A stretch of 7,988 nt of DNA. It comes from CALMZN01 sp964443785 (GTDB lineage: Bacteria; Patescibacteriota; Patescibacteriia; UBA1558; GWA2-36-10). A program made the position numbers and the translations under genes. Numbering within the stretch: the first letter of the stretch is position 1; each line of letters opens with the position of its first letter. Under the pieces are notes generated by a model that was given only the letters and a program-made list of their open reading frames with translations, ran no database searches and was not told where the DNA came from. Positions 1-6,529 of this stretch are shown piece after piece. The stretch covers positions 1 to 7,988 of the forward strand of contig CAYUER010000029.1 of the NCBI GenBank assembly GCA_964443785.1. The letters run 5' to 3'.

Positions 1-175
1 AGAGAGTTGTTTTTTTGAGCGACAAAGAAACAATGACCAAAAAAACAGCCATCACGACTGAGCGAACTGTAGTAGCTAAAGTACTATCAATATTTTTCAG
101 GCCAATCTTGCCAAAGATTGCAACCAGCGCTGCAAAAACTGCTGACAACAAAGCGTAAATAATCCACACTTGCAT
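1..175 (-). CDS. EamA/DMT-superfamily transporter, N-terminal part (cut by window edge)
   Basis: The first 58 codons are visible; the rest lies beyond base 1. The protein begins MQVWIIYALLSAVFAALVAI and continues with FGKIGLKNIDSTLATTVRS, then a second hydrophobic segment and a short Lys run. The pattern of a first helix, a short FxKxGL.. loop with a conserved S/T, then helix 2 starting near a T-x-R-S motif is typical of the small EamA (drug/metabolite transporter) family, whose single-repeat members are about 140 residues and act in the inner membrane. The substrate cannot be told. The ATG at 173-175 is the first in the frame. No Shine-Dalgarno is visible before it. It lies downstream of tRNA-Gly on the same strand and could be read from the same transcript. 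Family assignment rests on two helices only. Confidence 0.7.
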   Translation of the reverse strand, partial: MQVWIIYALLSAVFAALVAIFGKIGLKNIDSTLATTVRSVVMAVFLVIVSLSLKKTTL

Positions 176-199
176 AAAATTTGTAAAATTAATTATTGG

Positions 200-214
200 T
201 CGAGCTGAGCTCGA
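200..214 (-). terminator. Perfect 6-bp hairpin abutting the tRNA-Gly CCA end
   Basis: A TCGAGC stem, a 3-base loop and GCTCGA start directly after the encoded CCA of the tRNA-Gly gene. On the minus strand it is followed by an AT-rich stretch but not by a T run, so it is either a weak terminator or a 3' structure that guides tRNA end processing. It is the only structure between the tRNA and the EamA-type gene, whose start codon is 24 bases further on. Confidence 0.35.
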
Positions 215-290
215 TGGAGCGAGTGACCGGACTCGAACCGGCGACCTTTTCCTTGGGAAGGAAACATTCTACCAACTAAACTACACTCGC
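215..290 (-). tRNA. tRNA-Gly, anticodon CCC
   Basis: The 76-base gene folds completely. The acceptor stem is GCGAGTG/CACTCGC, the discriminator is T as usual for bacterial tRNA-Gly, and CCA is encoded. The D arm is weak (GTTT/GAAT with two G-T pairs) and carries GGTA in its loop. The anticodon stem TTTCC/GGAAA holds the loop TTCCCAA, so the anticodon is CCC (bases 255-257) and reads GGG codons. The T arm is GCCGG/CCGGT with the TTCGAGT loop. It sits 31 bases after the magnesium ATPase stop codon on the same strand. I see no strong promoter in that gap, so it may be cut out of a transcript that starts further upstream. Confidence 0.96.
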
Positions 291-321
291 CTGAATCTTT
301 TTTTAATACACTCTATTATCT

Positions 322-2910
322 CTACGCTTCTCTGCTAGCAATCTTTTTGGCCGAGTGAGCAGCAATATCAAAATCATATTTTTTGTAAAAAATCCTTTTG
401 CCAATTTCTACAAAAACAAAATAACTCACAACAATCAATAAAATAGCTCCCACCATCGCTAAAGGCGGACGACCAAATTGGAAATAAGCACCCAAAGGAG
501 TGTAGGGTATCACCCAACCCAAAATCACACAAGAAAAAGTACTAAACAACAAAGCTTTGCTTGGTCGACTCTGGATAAAGGGTAGTTTTTTGGTCCTGAT
601 AAAATGAATCACTAAAGTCTGTGTAGCAATAGACTCCATAAACCAACCCGCCTGAAACAAAGCCTCATCCGCCTTGAAAACACTATAGAGCACATAAAAA
701 GTAGTAAAATCAAAAAGCGAGCTAATCGGTCCAATCCACAACATAAAACGCTTGATGAATTGCATATTCCAACGACGTGGCTTTTGGAGCCAATCTTGAT
801 CAATCTTGTCAGTCGGTATAGTCACCTGAGAAAAATCATAAATAAAATTATTGAGTAAAATCTGGATGGGCAACATCGGCAGAAATGGTACAAAAAATAC
901 GACCAAGCTCATGCTAAACATATTACCAAAATTGGAGCTCAAGCCCATCATGATATATTTCATGGTATTGCCAAAAGCTTTTCGCCCCTCTAGCAAACCA
1001 TCTTTCAAAATCTCTAAATTCTTATGCGTCAAGACAATGTCCGCTGACTCTTTGGCTACATCGACAGCATTATTGACTGAGATGCCGACATCTGCTGCTT
1101 TGAGCGAAGGAGCGTCATTGATACCATCACCCAGATAGCCCACGACATGGCCGCTAGTTCGCAAAGCATTGATCACTCTATTTTTTTGCTCAGGTGAAAA
1201 ACGAGCAAAAATAGTTGTTTTTTCGGCTACTGGTACTAGAGCTTCATCACTCAGCTTCTCCATATCACCACCCATCAGGACACCGTGAATCGGCAGTCCT
1301 ACTTCGCGACAAATTTTACTAGCCACCAACTCATTGTCACCGGTAATCACCTTGACCCGCACACCGACGCTGTGTAGCTCTTCTAAGACTTGCTTCAAAC
1401 CACGGCGCGGTGGATCCAAAAAGGCCACAAAACCACAAAGCTCCAGATCAGTCTCGTCTTGCTTGCTGTATGATTTCTTTTTATCGTTGATCTTTTTAGT
1501 CGCCACTGCCAAAACTCGATAACCCTCCTGACTCAAATTTTCATAATTGCTCTGGGCCTTGGCTTGCCAAATTTTACCAAAACGGACAGATTTTTTGCCC
1601 TGTCTGACTGTCTCACATTTTTTAAAAACTTCTTCGGGCGCTCCCTTGGTGATCAAAATCCTCCCCGCACTACCCTCCACTACCACACTCATCAAGCGAC
1701 GCTGAAAATCAAAAGGGATCTCATCAATTTTTTTATAATGACTGATCGATATTTTTTTGAAATTGACTATTGCTTCATCTAGTGGATTCTTGACTCCGCT
1801 CTGAAAAAAACCATTGAGGTAGGTATACTGTAAAACTGTTTCATCATTTTCTAAGCTGACATTGGTATAGGTCACTAGCTCTATTTTATCCTCTGTCAAA
1901 GTGCCAGTCTTATCCGTACACAATATATCCATACTGCCAAAATTTGGGATGGCCGTCAGTTTTTTGACGATCACTCCTTTTTTGGACATCTTCAAGGAGC
2001 CACGAGCCATCGTAATAGACATGATCATAGGCAATAGCTCGGGAGTGACGCCAACCGCTACCGCAATAGCAAACATAAATGACTCCAAGACACGACCATT
2101 GATCAGAGAGTTGAACAAAAAAATAAAAAGCACCAAAAAAATAATCACCTTCATGATAAAATAACCAAACTTGGTGACGCCAATTTCAAATTCACTTTTT
2201 TCTTCTGTCTTGGAGAGCTTGTCGGCTATTTGTCCAAACTCAGTGTGATTACCAATTTTGACAACCACCGCTGTCGCCGAGCCACTGACTACACTAGTAC
2301 CAGCAAAAACAATATTGTGCAGATCAGTCAAAGCTATATTTTTACCTTTTAAAGTTTTTTTATTTTTATTGTTGGGATATGACTCACCAGTCAAAGAAGA
2401 TTGATTGACAAAAAAATCATCAGATTCAATCACCCGCGCATCAGCGGGCACTAGATTGCCTGCCCCCAAGCTAATAATATCGCCAACGCAAATTTGTGAA
2501 GCTTTGACTTCTTTTTTTTGACCATCACGAATGACAATAGTAGTAGTGCGTACCTTATCTCTCAGTTTTTTGGCTGCTTGGCCAGCGTGACGCTCCTCGA
2601 CAAAATCCAACACCACACTCAAGAGTATCATGACGGTCACTATGATGGCGTTTCTGATCTCCCCCAGATAGGCCGAGACAGCTGCCACAACCAAAAGAAT
2701 GATAATCAAAGGACTTTTAAAATAAGATAAAAATTCAAAAACAACATTGAGCTCTTTTTTTTCTTCAATAGTGTTGTAGCCACAAATACTATGATGCTTG
2801 CTCACCGCATGATCTGACAAGCCCTTTTCACTACTCTCCAAAATGCGCAAAACATCCTCCTGATTTAAAGTAGCAAAATATTCTAGCTTTTTCTCCAAGA
2901 TATCTTTCAT
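322..2910 (-). CDS. mgtA: Magnesium-importing P-type ATPase (MgtA/MgtB type, P3B)
   Basis: This 862-residue inner-membrane pump should use ATP to bring Mg2+ into the cell. All P-type motifs are intact: TGES in the actuator domain (174-177), TPELLP in helix 4 (289-294), the phosphorylation motif DKTGT (Asp333), KGAPE in the nucleotide-binding domain (422-426), TGD (523-525) and GDGINDAP (594-601). The helix-4 sequence TPELLPMI and the stretch NNFIYDFSQVTIPTDKID (688-704) are MgtA-like rather than typical of Ca2+ or heavy-metal pumps, and there is no metal-binding N-terminal domain. The N-terminus (DVLRILESSEKGLSDHAVSKH) is a normal cation-ATPase N domain. Length is close to the family's usual 860-900 residues. 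The ATG at 2908-2910 begins an N-terminus of normal family length, and a -10-like box lies just upstream. Any leader-RNA Mg2+ sensor would lie in or beyond the N gap and cannot be judged. Stop is TAG; tRNA-Gly follows. Confidence 0.93.
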   Translation of the reverse strand: MKDILEKKLEYFATLNQEDVLRILESSEKGLSDHAVSKHHSICGYNTIEEKKELNVVFEFLSYFKSPLIIILLVVAAVSAYLGEIRNAIIVTVMILLSVVLDFVEERHAGQAAKKLRDKVRTTTIVIRDGQKKEVKASQICVGDIISLGAGNLVPADARVIESDDFFVNQSSLTGESYPNNKNKKTLKGKNIALTDLHNIVFAGTSVVSGSATAVVVKIGNHTEFGQIADKLSKTEEKSEFEIGVTKFGYFIMKVIIFLVLFIFLFNSLINGRVLESFMFAIAVAVGVTPELLPMIMSITMARGSLKMSKKGVIVKKLTAIPNFGSMDILCTDKTGTLTEDKIELVTYTNVSLENDETVLQYTYLNGFFQSGVKNPLDEAIVNFKKISISHYKKIDEIPFDFQRRLMSVVVEGSAGRILITKGAPEEVFKKCETVRQGKKSVRFGKIWQAKAQSNYENLSQEGYRVLAVATKKINDKKKSYSKQDETDLELCGFVAFLDPPRRGLKQVLEELHSVGVRVKVITGDNELVASKICREVGLPIHGVLMGGDMEKLSDEALVPVAEKTTIFARFSPEQKNRVINALRTSGHVVGYLGDGINDAPSLKAADVGISVNNAVDVAKESADIVLTHKNLEILKDGLLEGRKAFGNTMKYIMMGLSSNFGNMFSMSLVVFFVPFLPMLPIQILLNNFIYDFSQVTIPTDKIDQDWLQKPRRWNMQFIKRFMLWIGPISSLFDFTTFYVLYSVFKADEALFQAGWFMESIATQTLVIHFIRTKKLPFIQSRPSKALLFSTFSCVILGWVIPYTPLGAYFQFGRPPLAMVGAILLIVVSYFVFVEIGKRIFYKKYDFDIAAHSAKKIASREA

Positions 2911-2920
2911 AGTTGATATT

Positions 2921-2929
2921 ATTTTAACA
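2921..2929 (-). promoter_or_regulatory. Extended -10 promoter element of the magnesium ATPase gene
   Basis: On the minus strand this reads TGTTAAAAT, an extended -10 box (TGn directly before TAAAAT). The box ends 10 bases before the ATG, so transcription should start about 4 bases before the start codon, giving a nearly leaderless mRNA. A -35 box, if present, falls at or inside the N gap and cannot be checked. Confidence 0.45.
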
Positions 2930-2933
2930 TATT

Positions 2934-3033
2934 NNNNNNNNNNNNNNNNNNNNNNNNNNNNNNNNNNNNNNNNNNNNNNNNNNNNNNNNNNNNNNNNNNN
3001 NNNNNNNNNNNNNNNNNNNNNNNNNNNNNNNNN
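2934..3033. other. Scaffold gap of exactly 100 N
   Basis: The run is exactly 100 N, the usual placeholder for a gap of unknown length. It hides the upstream regulatory region of the magnesium ATPase gene and the 3' part of at least one tRNA-like gene. The sequence breaks right after the D-loop of the tRNA-like copy at 3034-3055, which suggests that repeats caused the assembly to stop there. Confidence 0.97.
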
Positions 3034-3055
3034 TAACCGACTGAGCTATATACCC
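3034..3055 (-). tRNA. tRNA 5' portion, cut by the scaffold gap (array copy 1)
   Basis: Twenty-two bases on the minus strand match the start of a tRNA: acceptor strand GGGTATA, linker TA, D-stem GCTC and D-loop AGTCGGTTA. The gap begins at the next base, so the rest and the anticodon are unknown. It differs from copy 2 only in having T for C at position 4. The bases before it (ATTATTTTTTGTAT) also resemble those before copy 2. Whether this copy is an intact tRNA or interrupted like its neighbours cannot be seen. Confidence 0.6.
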
Positions 3056-3076
3056 ATACAAAAAATAATATTTATA

Positions 3077-3104
3077 CCTTCGTGGTTCGACTTAGGCAGG
3101 CGGG
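3077..3104. repeat. GC-rich repeat fragments replacing the 3' half of tRNA-like copy 2
   Basis: On the plus strand this reads CCTTCGTGGTTCGAC followed by TTAGGCAGGCGGG. The first part looks like one arm of a CGTGG...CCACG intergenic palindrome that I recall from patescibacterial genomes, and the second like part of another GC-rich repeat. They meet exactly where the 3' half of a tRNA should be, with no T arm or closing acceptor strand in the expected orientation. The naming of repeat families is from memory; the GC-rich character against an AT-rich surround is seen directly. Confidence 0.45.
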
Positions 3105-3160
3105 TAAGAGTCGTGCTCCCTGTCCCGCTCTGCGCGGATAACCGACTGAGCTATATGCCC
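3105..3160 (-). pseudogene. Interrupted tRNA-like gene (array copy 2)
   Basis: The minus strand starts with GGGCATA, TA, GCTC and AGTCGGTTA, a perfect tRNA 5' end through the D-loop (3139-3160). A 20-base GC-rich palindromic insert follows (3119-3138). The tRNA then resumes with GAGC, which pairs with the D-stem GCTC, and ACGACTCTTA, the 5' side of an anticodon arm (3105-3118). After that the tRNA sequence is lost in repeat fragments, and there is no T arm or TATGCCC strand to close the acceptor. If CTCTTA is the normal anticodon loop, the ancestor had anticodon CTT (Lys); that is inference from half a loop. As it stands it cannot make a normal tRNA. Confidence 0.65.
3119..3138. repeat. 20-base palindromic insert in the D-loop of tRNA-like copy 2
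   Basis: On the minus strand the insert reads TCCGCGCAGAGCGGGACAGG. It contains a CCGC-GCAGA-GCGG hairpin. It lies exactly between the D-loop (..GGTTA) and the 3' D-stem (GAGC), so removing it restores the normal GGTTAGAGC junction. The clean boundaries show it as an insertion into an existing tRNA sequence. Confidence 0.6.
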
Positions 3161-3224
3161 TAACAAAAAAATAAAAATTGTACTAATGATTTAAAATTGT
3201 TTTACTCTACCCAGAAACTGCTTG

Positions 3225-3250
3225 TCCGCCGAAGCCTTGGCGAAGGCGGA
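3225..3250. repeat. 26-base GC-rich palindrome inside tRNA-like copy 3
   Basis: The element has outer arms TCCGCC/GGCGGA, inner arms GCC/GGC around a TT loop, and GAA facing GAA between them. This gives a near-perfect hairpin with a symmetric purine internal loop. It closely resembles a palindromic repeat that I recall as common between patescibacterial genes. Here it directly joins the tRNA-like fragment at 3251-3262. There is no T run, so it is not a standard terminator. Confidence 0.75.
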
Positions 3251-3262
3251 AGCTATATGCCC
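3251..3262 (-). pseudogene. tRNA 5' fragment joined to a palindrome (array copy 3)
   Basis: GGGCATATAGCT on the minus strand is identical to the first 12 bases of copy 2 (acceptor strand, linker and three bases of the D-stem). It then runs straight into the 26-base palindrome. No D-loop, anticodon arm, T arm or closing acceptor strand is found in the next 100 bases, which are AT-rich. Copy starts are 102 and 105 bases apart (3262, 3160, 3055), consistent with a tandemly duplicated tRNA unit. A good promoter lies just upstream, so the fragment is probably transcribed. Confidence 0.55.
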
Positions 3263-3274
3263 TAGCTTAAAAGT

Positions 3275-3303
3275 ATTATAGTTAAAGATTGATATTTTGT
3301 GAA
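3275..3303 (-). promoter_or_regulatory. Promoter reading into the tRNA-like array
   Basis: On the minus strand TTCACA (3298-3303), 17 bases and TATAAT (3275-3280) form a near-consensus sigma-70-type promoter. The predicted start, near 3268, is about 6 bases before the GGGCATA end of copy 3, the spacing expected for a tRNA transcription unit. It begins 5 bases after the stop codon of the DHH-like gene. Confidence 0.7.
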
Positions 3304-3308
3304 GCGCC

Positions 3309-4418
3309 CTAACTCACGCCTAGCAATTTACTGCTTTCATCCACACGGGCAACCAAGACATCTCTGGCCTTATCTAGTGGTAAATTTATATTTATTTTGG
3401 CTATACTTTTGCTACCCTGGGGATTCAAATCGCGGACCAAGTCCAAAACATTGACATTATCAATACCATAAAGCCAAGCCTCTGTAATCTCTAATTCTAC
3501 TTGATAGAAAATAATAGCTACTCTAGTGTTTGGTGTCGACAAAATCAAATCTTTGACCAGCTCCTGAAAATCCTGAGGCAAGCTCTCAATATCAGCGTGC
3601 TCCAAATGAGAGTAGATGACCTGACCCTTTTGCTTGAGACGAGACAAGATGCGACCCCAATTTTTGAGAGTCATAATATCTTTGGTCCGATACAAGCTTT
3701 CGATGATTTTTTGACGCTCTGCTCCGCTGACAATCAGAGAGCTGGCAATCTCCAAAAGCTCCGGAGTCACCAAGGGCGACTGAAAACTATTGGTCGCTGA
3801 TATGATACCCGCCAAAAGACAAGTGGCCAAATCCTTGTTTAATTTATCTTGAAAAAAGTGATAGCTAATCTCCGCTAGAGAAGTAGAGTTGAGCTCGACG
3901 ATATTGAGTTGAGCAAAATTTTCATTTAATATCGAGCGATCAATATTGATGATAGTGGTGTGATGAAAAAATTGTCGATGCTCAGCAAAAATCTGACCCA
4001 AATTTTCTAAATTATTGACACCCAAAGTGAGCACCAAGTCATAGGACAGAGAGCCCTTTTCTATTTTGACATCATCGCTAGCAAAATTTCCATTGTCCGG
4101 CAGGATGTTGATCCGCAGCTCTTGATCTAATAAATCATAGCTCAATTGCTTGACTTTGATCTGACTAGTATTCAAAATAATCTGAAATTTATTAGCCCCG
4201 CTCAAATCTTTTTTAATCTCTACATCATTTGGGAAAAAATTCCAAACTTGATATTTGCCCTGCAGACAAATATCTGCCATCTTACCTTGTGCACGCAAAA
4301 AAATCTGCCAAGCCGCAGCAGTCGAAACAACATCAATCGAAGGATCTTCAGGGCCAAGGATCAAGATGTGCTTTGCCTTACTTAATAGATTGTTTAATTC
4401 TTTACTACTAATCTCCAT
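3309..4418 (-). CDS. Degenerate DHH-family phosphoesterase-like protein (probable pseudoenzyme)
   Basis: The 369-residue protein has the layout of DHH/DHHA1 phosphoesterases (nanoRNase/pAp phosphatase, NrnA type) but not their active site. The usual HxxPDGD is GPEDPSID (22-29). The usual Asp in motif II is replaced in TLGVNN (131-136). The DHH motif itself is DRS within IINIDRSILN (156-165). The GIITDTGSF-like motif is GIISATNSF (204-212), lacking its Asp. The C-terminal GGGH substrate loop is replaced by NPQGSKS (about 334-340). Surrounding family sequence is well kept, for example NIVELNSTSLAEISY (172-186), so the fold is probably retained while metal-dependent hydrolysis is lost. I chose ATG 4416-4418 because an in-frame ATG at 4490 lies upstream of a good promoter, and the family normally starts about 15-20 residues before motif I. 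The reading frame is clean, so this is not a decaying gene. It is divergent from infB; its role is unknown. Confidence 0.8.
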   Translation of the reverse strand: MEISSKELNNLLSKAKHILILGPEDPSIDVVSTAAAWQIFLRAQGKMADICLQGKYQVWNFFPNDVEIKKDLSGANKFQIILNTSQIKVKQLSYDLLDQELRINILPDNGNFASDDVKIEKGSLSYDLVLTLGVNNLENLGQIFAEHRQFFHHTTIINIDRSILNENFAQLNIVELNSTSLAEISYHFFQDKLNKDLATCLLAGIISATNSFQSPLVTPELLEIASSLIVSGAERQKIIESLYRTKDIMTLKNWGRILSRLKQKGQVIYSHLEHADIESLPQDFQELVKDLILSTPNTRVAIIFYQVELEITEAWLYGIDNVNVLDLVRDLNPQGSKSIAKININLPLDKARDVLVARVDESSKLLGVS

Positions 4419-4440
4419 TTTGTCTTGTTTTGAACAACTA

Positions 4441-4469
4441 AATTTATCGCAAGCTGACCCAAATGTCAA
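4441..4469 (-). promoter_or_regulatory. Promoter of the degenerate DHH-like gene
   Basis: TTGACA (4464-4469), a 17-base spacer and TAAATT (4441-4446) on the minus strand. Transcription should begin near 4434, leaving a leader of about 16 bases without a clear Shine-Dalgarno. This placement supports the ATG at 4418 over the upstream ATG at 4490. Confidence 0.65.
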
Positions 4470-4507
4470 GAATTGGCGCAGCTGGGTCATTTGGCTGACT
4501 GTTTTCC

Positions 4508-4536
4508 TTGACTTTTTCTCGAAAATATAGTAAATT
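4508..4536 (+). promoter_or_regulatory. Promoter of infB-rbfA
   Basis: TTGACT (4508-4513), a 17-base spacer and TAAATT (4531-4536). The start should fall near 4543, giving a leader of about 16 bases rich in A. The two divergent -35 boxes are separated by 38 bases, and CCAAATG (4459-4465) / CATTTGG (4488-4494) form an inverted repeat there that could bind a regulator of both genes. Confidence 0.6.
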
Positions 4537-4558
4537 ATGGGCTAATCTAAAAGAAAAA

Positions 4559-6529
4559 ATGAATACTAGTGCCCTAGCTCGCCAACTCAAAGTCACAACC
4601 AATGAGCTGCTGGAAAAATTACCAGAGCTTGGTTTTGATATCGGTGCCAAAGCCATCAAGGTCAATGACCACTTGGTACCCAAAATCATTGACGCTTGGA
4701 AAAAGGCCGAGCGAAAAAAAGCTTTCAAAGAAAGCCAATCTAGTATCACTGAAATTCGCGCCAAAGATAAAACAACTGTTGCCGAACAAAAAGAAATAAG
4801 CATCGGTGAAACTATCGTAGTCAAAGACATGGCCGAAGTCATGAAGATGCCAGTCGCCCGTCTGATGGGCGAGCTCATGAAAAATGGCGTCATGGTCTCA
4901 CTCAATGAAAAAATAGATTTTGATACAGCCACTATTATCGCTGAAGATCTTGGATTCAAAGTCAACAAAAGCAAACAAACTGCCCAAGAAGAAATTAGCA
5001 ACAAAGAAAAATTGATTCAGCTCTTGTCTACTCGCAAAAATGCCGATGCCAAAGCACCGGTAGTAGTCGTCATGGGTCATGTCGACCATGGCAAAACAAA
5101 ATTGCTCGATGCTATCCGCTCGACCAATGTCGTAGATTCAGAAGCTGGCGGCATCACTCAACATATCGGCGCCTACCAAGTCGAAACACGCAGTCGCCAA
5201 ATCACTTTCCTCGACACTCCCGGACACGAAGCTTTCAAAGCCATGCGCTCTCGCGGTGGCCAAGTAGCTGATATCGCTATCCTAGTGGTCGCGGCTGATG
5301 ACGGTCTCCAACCACAGACTCTAGAGAGCATCTCTGTCATCCAAAAAGAAAATCTACCATTTATCATCGCTATCAATAAGATCGACAAACCCGGCGCTGA
5401 TATCGACAGACTAAAACAACAACTCGTCGAGATCAACTTGATGCCCGAAGACTGGGGTGGCAAAGTCATTTGCCAGCCTATTTCTGCTTTGAAAAAAGAA
5501 GGCATCTCTGAATTGCTAGATTTGATCTTGCTAGTGGCTGATATGGAAAATTTTAAAGCAGATAGTACTGGTCCAGCTGTCGGCACTATCATCGAGTCAC
5601 ACCTCGATCCAGGCGAAGGACCAGTGGCCACTGTCCTAGTCCAAGCAGGCACTCTCAAAATCGGCGACATGATCGTCGTCGGTCAGGTGCCTGGTAAAAT
5701 CAAAATGCTCAAAAATTGGAAAGGCCAAAACCAAACTACTGCCGGACCAGCAACACCTGTCAAAATCCTCGGTCTCAAACAGCTACCCCAAATCGGTGAA
5801 ATACTAGAAGTCATTGTCGACAAAAAAGTATACAACCACAAAATCAAAAACATTGATAATAATTTCCGCCCAGCCGGCATCAACAACAGCCAAAACAACA
5901 ACAAGACCGAAGAAGGTGAAGAAAGTGTCAGCACTCTCCGCCTGATAGTCAAATCCGATGTTTTGGGCTCAGCCGAAGCAGTCGAAGAGTCATTGAAAAA
6001 AATCTCTGTCCCCGGCGCCAAAATCCAAGTGATCAAAAAGGGCTTGGGCCTCATCAATGAAGCTGATGTGCTCAACGCCTCAGCCCAGCAAGCTATTCTC
6101 ATCGGCTTCCACATCAAAGAAAATAAAAATATCGTCAGCCTAGCCCAAGAAAAAAGTGTCACTGTCCTCTACTTTGATATCATCTACAAGCTCCTCGAAG
6201 ACATCGAAAAACGTCTAGTCACTATCAAGGCCAAAAAGACCATCCACAAAATCATCGGCAAGATGCAAGTCCTCGCTATCTTCAAATCACAAAAAAATAG
6301 CATGATTGTCGGTGGCAAAATCACTGAAGGCTTGATCACCAAAAAATGCGGTGTCAAAGTCCTCAAAAATGGCGAGATGGAAGCCATCGGTAAAATCATC
6401 GAGCTCCAGTCTGGCAAACAAGCCGCCAATGAGGTAGTAGCTGGCAACGAAGCTGGCATCGAATACCAGGGTGATCCTATCATTGCTGTTGGCGATACTT
6501 TAGAATTTTTTGAAGAAAGCTATGAGTAA
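4559..6529 (+). CDS. infB: Translation initiation factor IF-2
   Basis: IF-2 is the GTPase that brings initiator tRNA to the 30S subunit and promotes subunit joining. From ATG 4559 the protein has 656 residues, short for bacteria because the long charged N-terminal region is reduced. Visible parts are an IF2_N module (1-50, SALARQLKVTTNELLEKLPELGF), a second IF2_N-like module (about 82-135), the G domain with GHVDHGKT (173-180), GGIT (197-200), DTPG (219-222), NKID (273-276) and SAL (309-311), the beta-barrel domain II (about 335-420), an Asn-rich linker (about 431-455), and domains III and IV, with the family-typical LRLIVKSDVLGSAEAVEESL (460-479). A TTG at 4508 would extend the frame but forms part of the -35 box, so ATG 4559 is the start. 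No strong Shine-Dalgarno precedes it (AAAAGAAAAA). It overlaps rbfA by 8 bases. Confidence 0.97.
   Translation: MNTSALARQLKVTTNELLEKLPELGFDIGAKAIKVNDHLVPKIIDAWKKAERKKAFKESQSSITEIRAKDKTTVAEQKEISIGETIVVKDMAEVMKMPVARLMGELMKNGVMVSLNEKIDFDTATIIAEDLGFKVNKSKQTAQEEISNKEKLIQLLSTRKNADAKAPVVVVMGHVDHGKTKLLDAIRSTNVVDSEAGGITQHIGAYQVETRSRQITFLDTPGHEAFKAMRSRGGQVADIAILVVAADDGLQPQTLESISVIQKENLPFIIAINKIDKPGADIDRLKQQLVEINLMPEDWGGKVICQPISALKKEGISELLDLILLVADMENFKADSTGPAVGTIIESHLDPGEGPVATVLVQAGTLKIGDMIVVGQVPGKIKMLKNWKGQNQTTAGPATPVKILGLKQLPQIGEILEVIVDKKVYNHKIKNIDNNFRPAGINNSQNNNKTEEGEESVSTLRLIVKSDVLGSAEAVEESLKKISVPGAKIQVIKKGLGLINEADVLNASAQQAILIGFHIKENKNIVSLAQEKSVTVLYFDIIYKLLEDIEKRLVTIKAKKTIHKIIGKMQVLAIFKSQKNSMIVGGKITEGLITKKCGVKVLKNGEMEAIGKIIELQSGKQAANEVVAGNEAGIEYQGDPIIAVGDTLEFFEESYE

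Noticed and set aside
3034..3262. CRISPR array
   Set aside because: The repeated 12-22 base units are plain tRNA 5' ends with about 80-base intervals, which is not a repeat-spacer structure.
4419..4490. Upstream ATG (4490) extending the DHH-like protein by 24 residues
   Set aside because: The TTGACA/TAAATT promoter lies inside this extension and would not transcribe the upstream ATG. The family start position fits ATG 4418.
4508..4558. TTG start extending IF-2 by 17 residues
   Set aside because: The TTG is the first half of the TTGACT -35 box, the extra residues do not look like IF-2, and ATG 4559 gives the family N-terminus directly.
4444..5004. 186-residue minus-strand frame opposite infB
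   Set aside because: Ser/Leu-rich mirror of a well-supported coding sequence, also covering the divergent promoters; no start signals.
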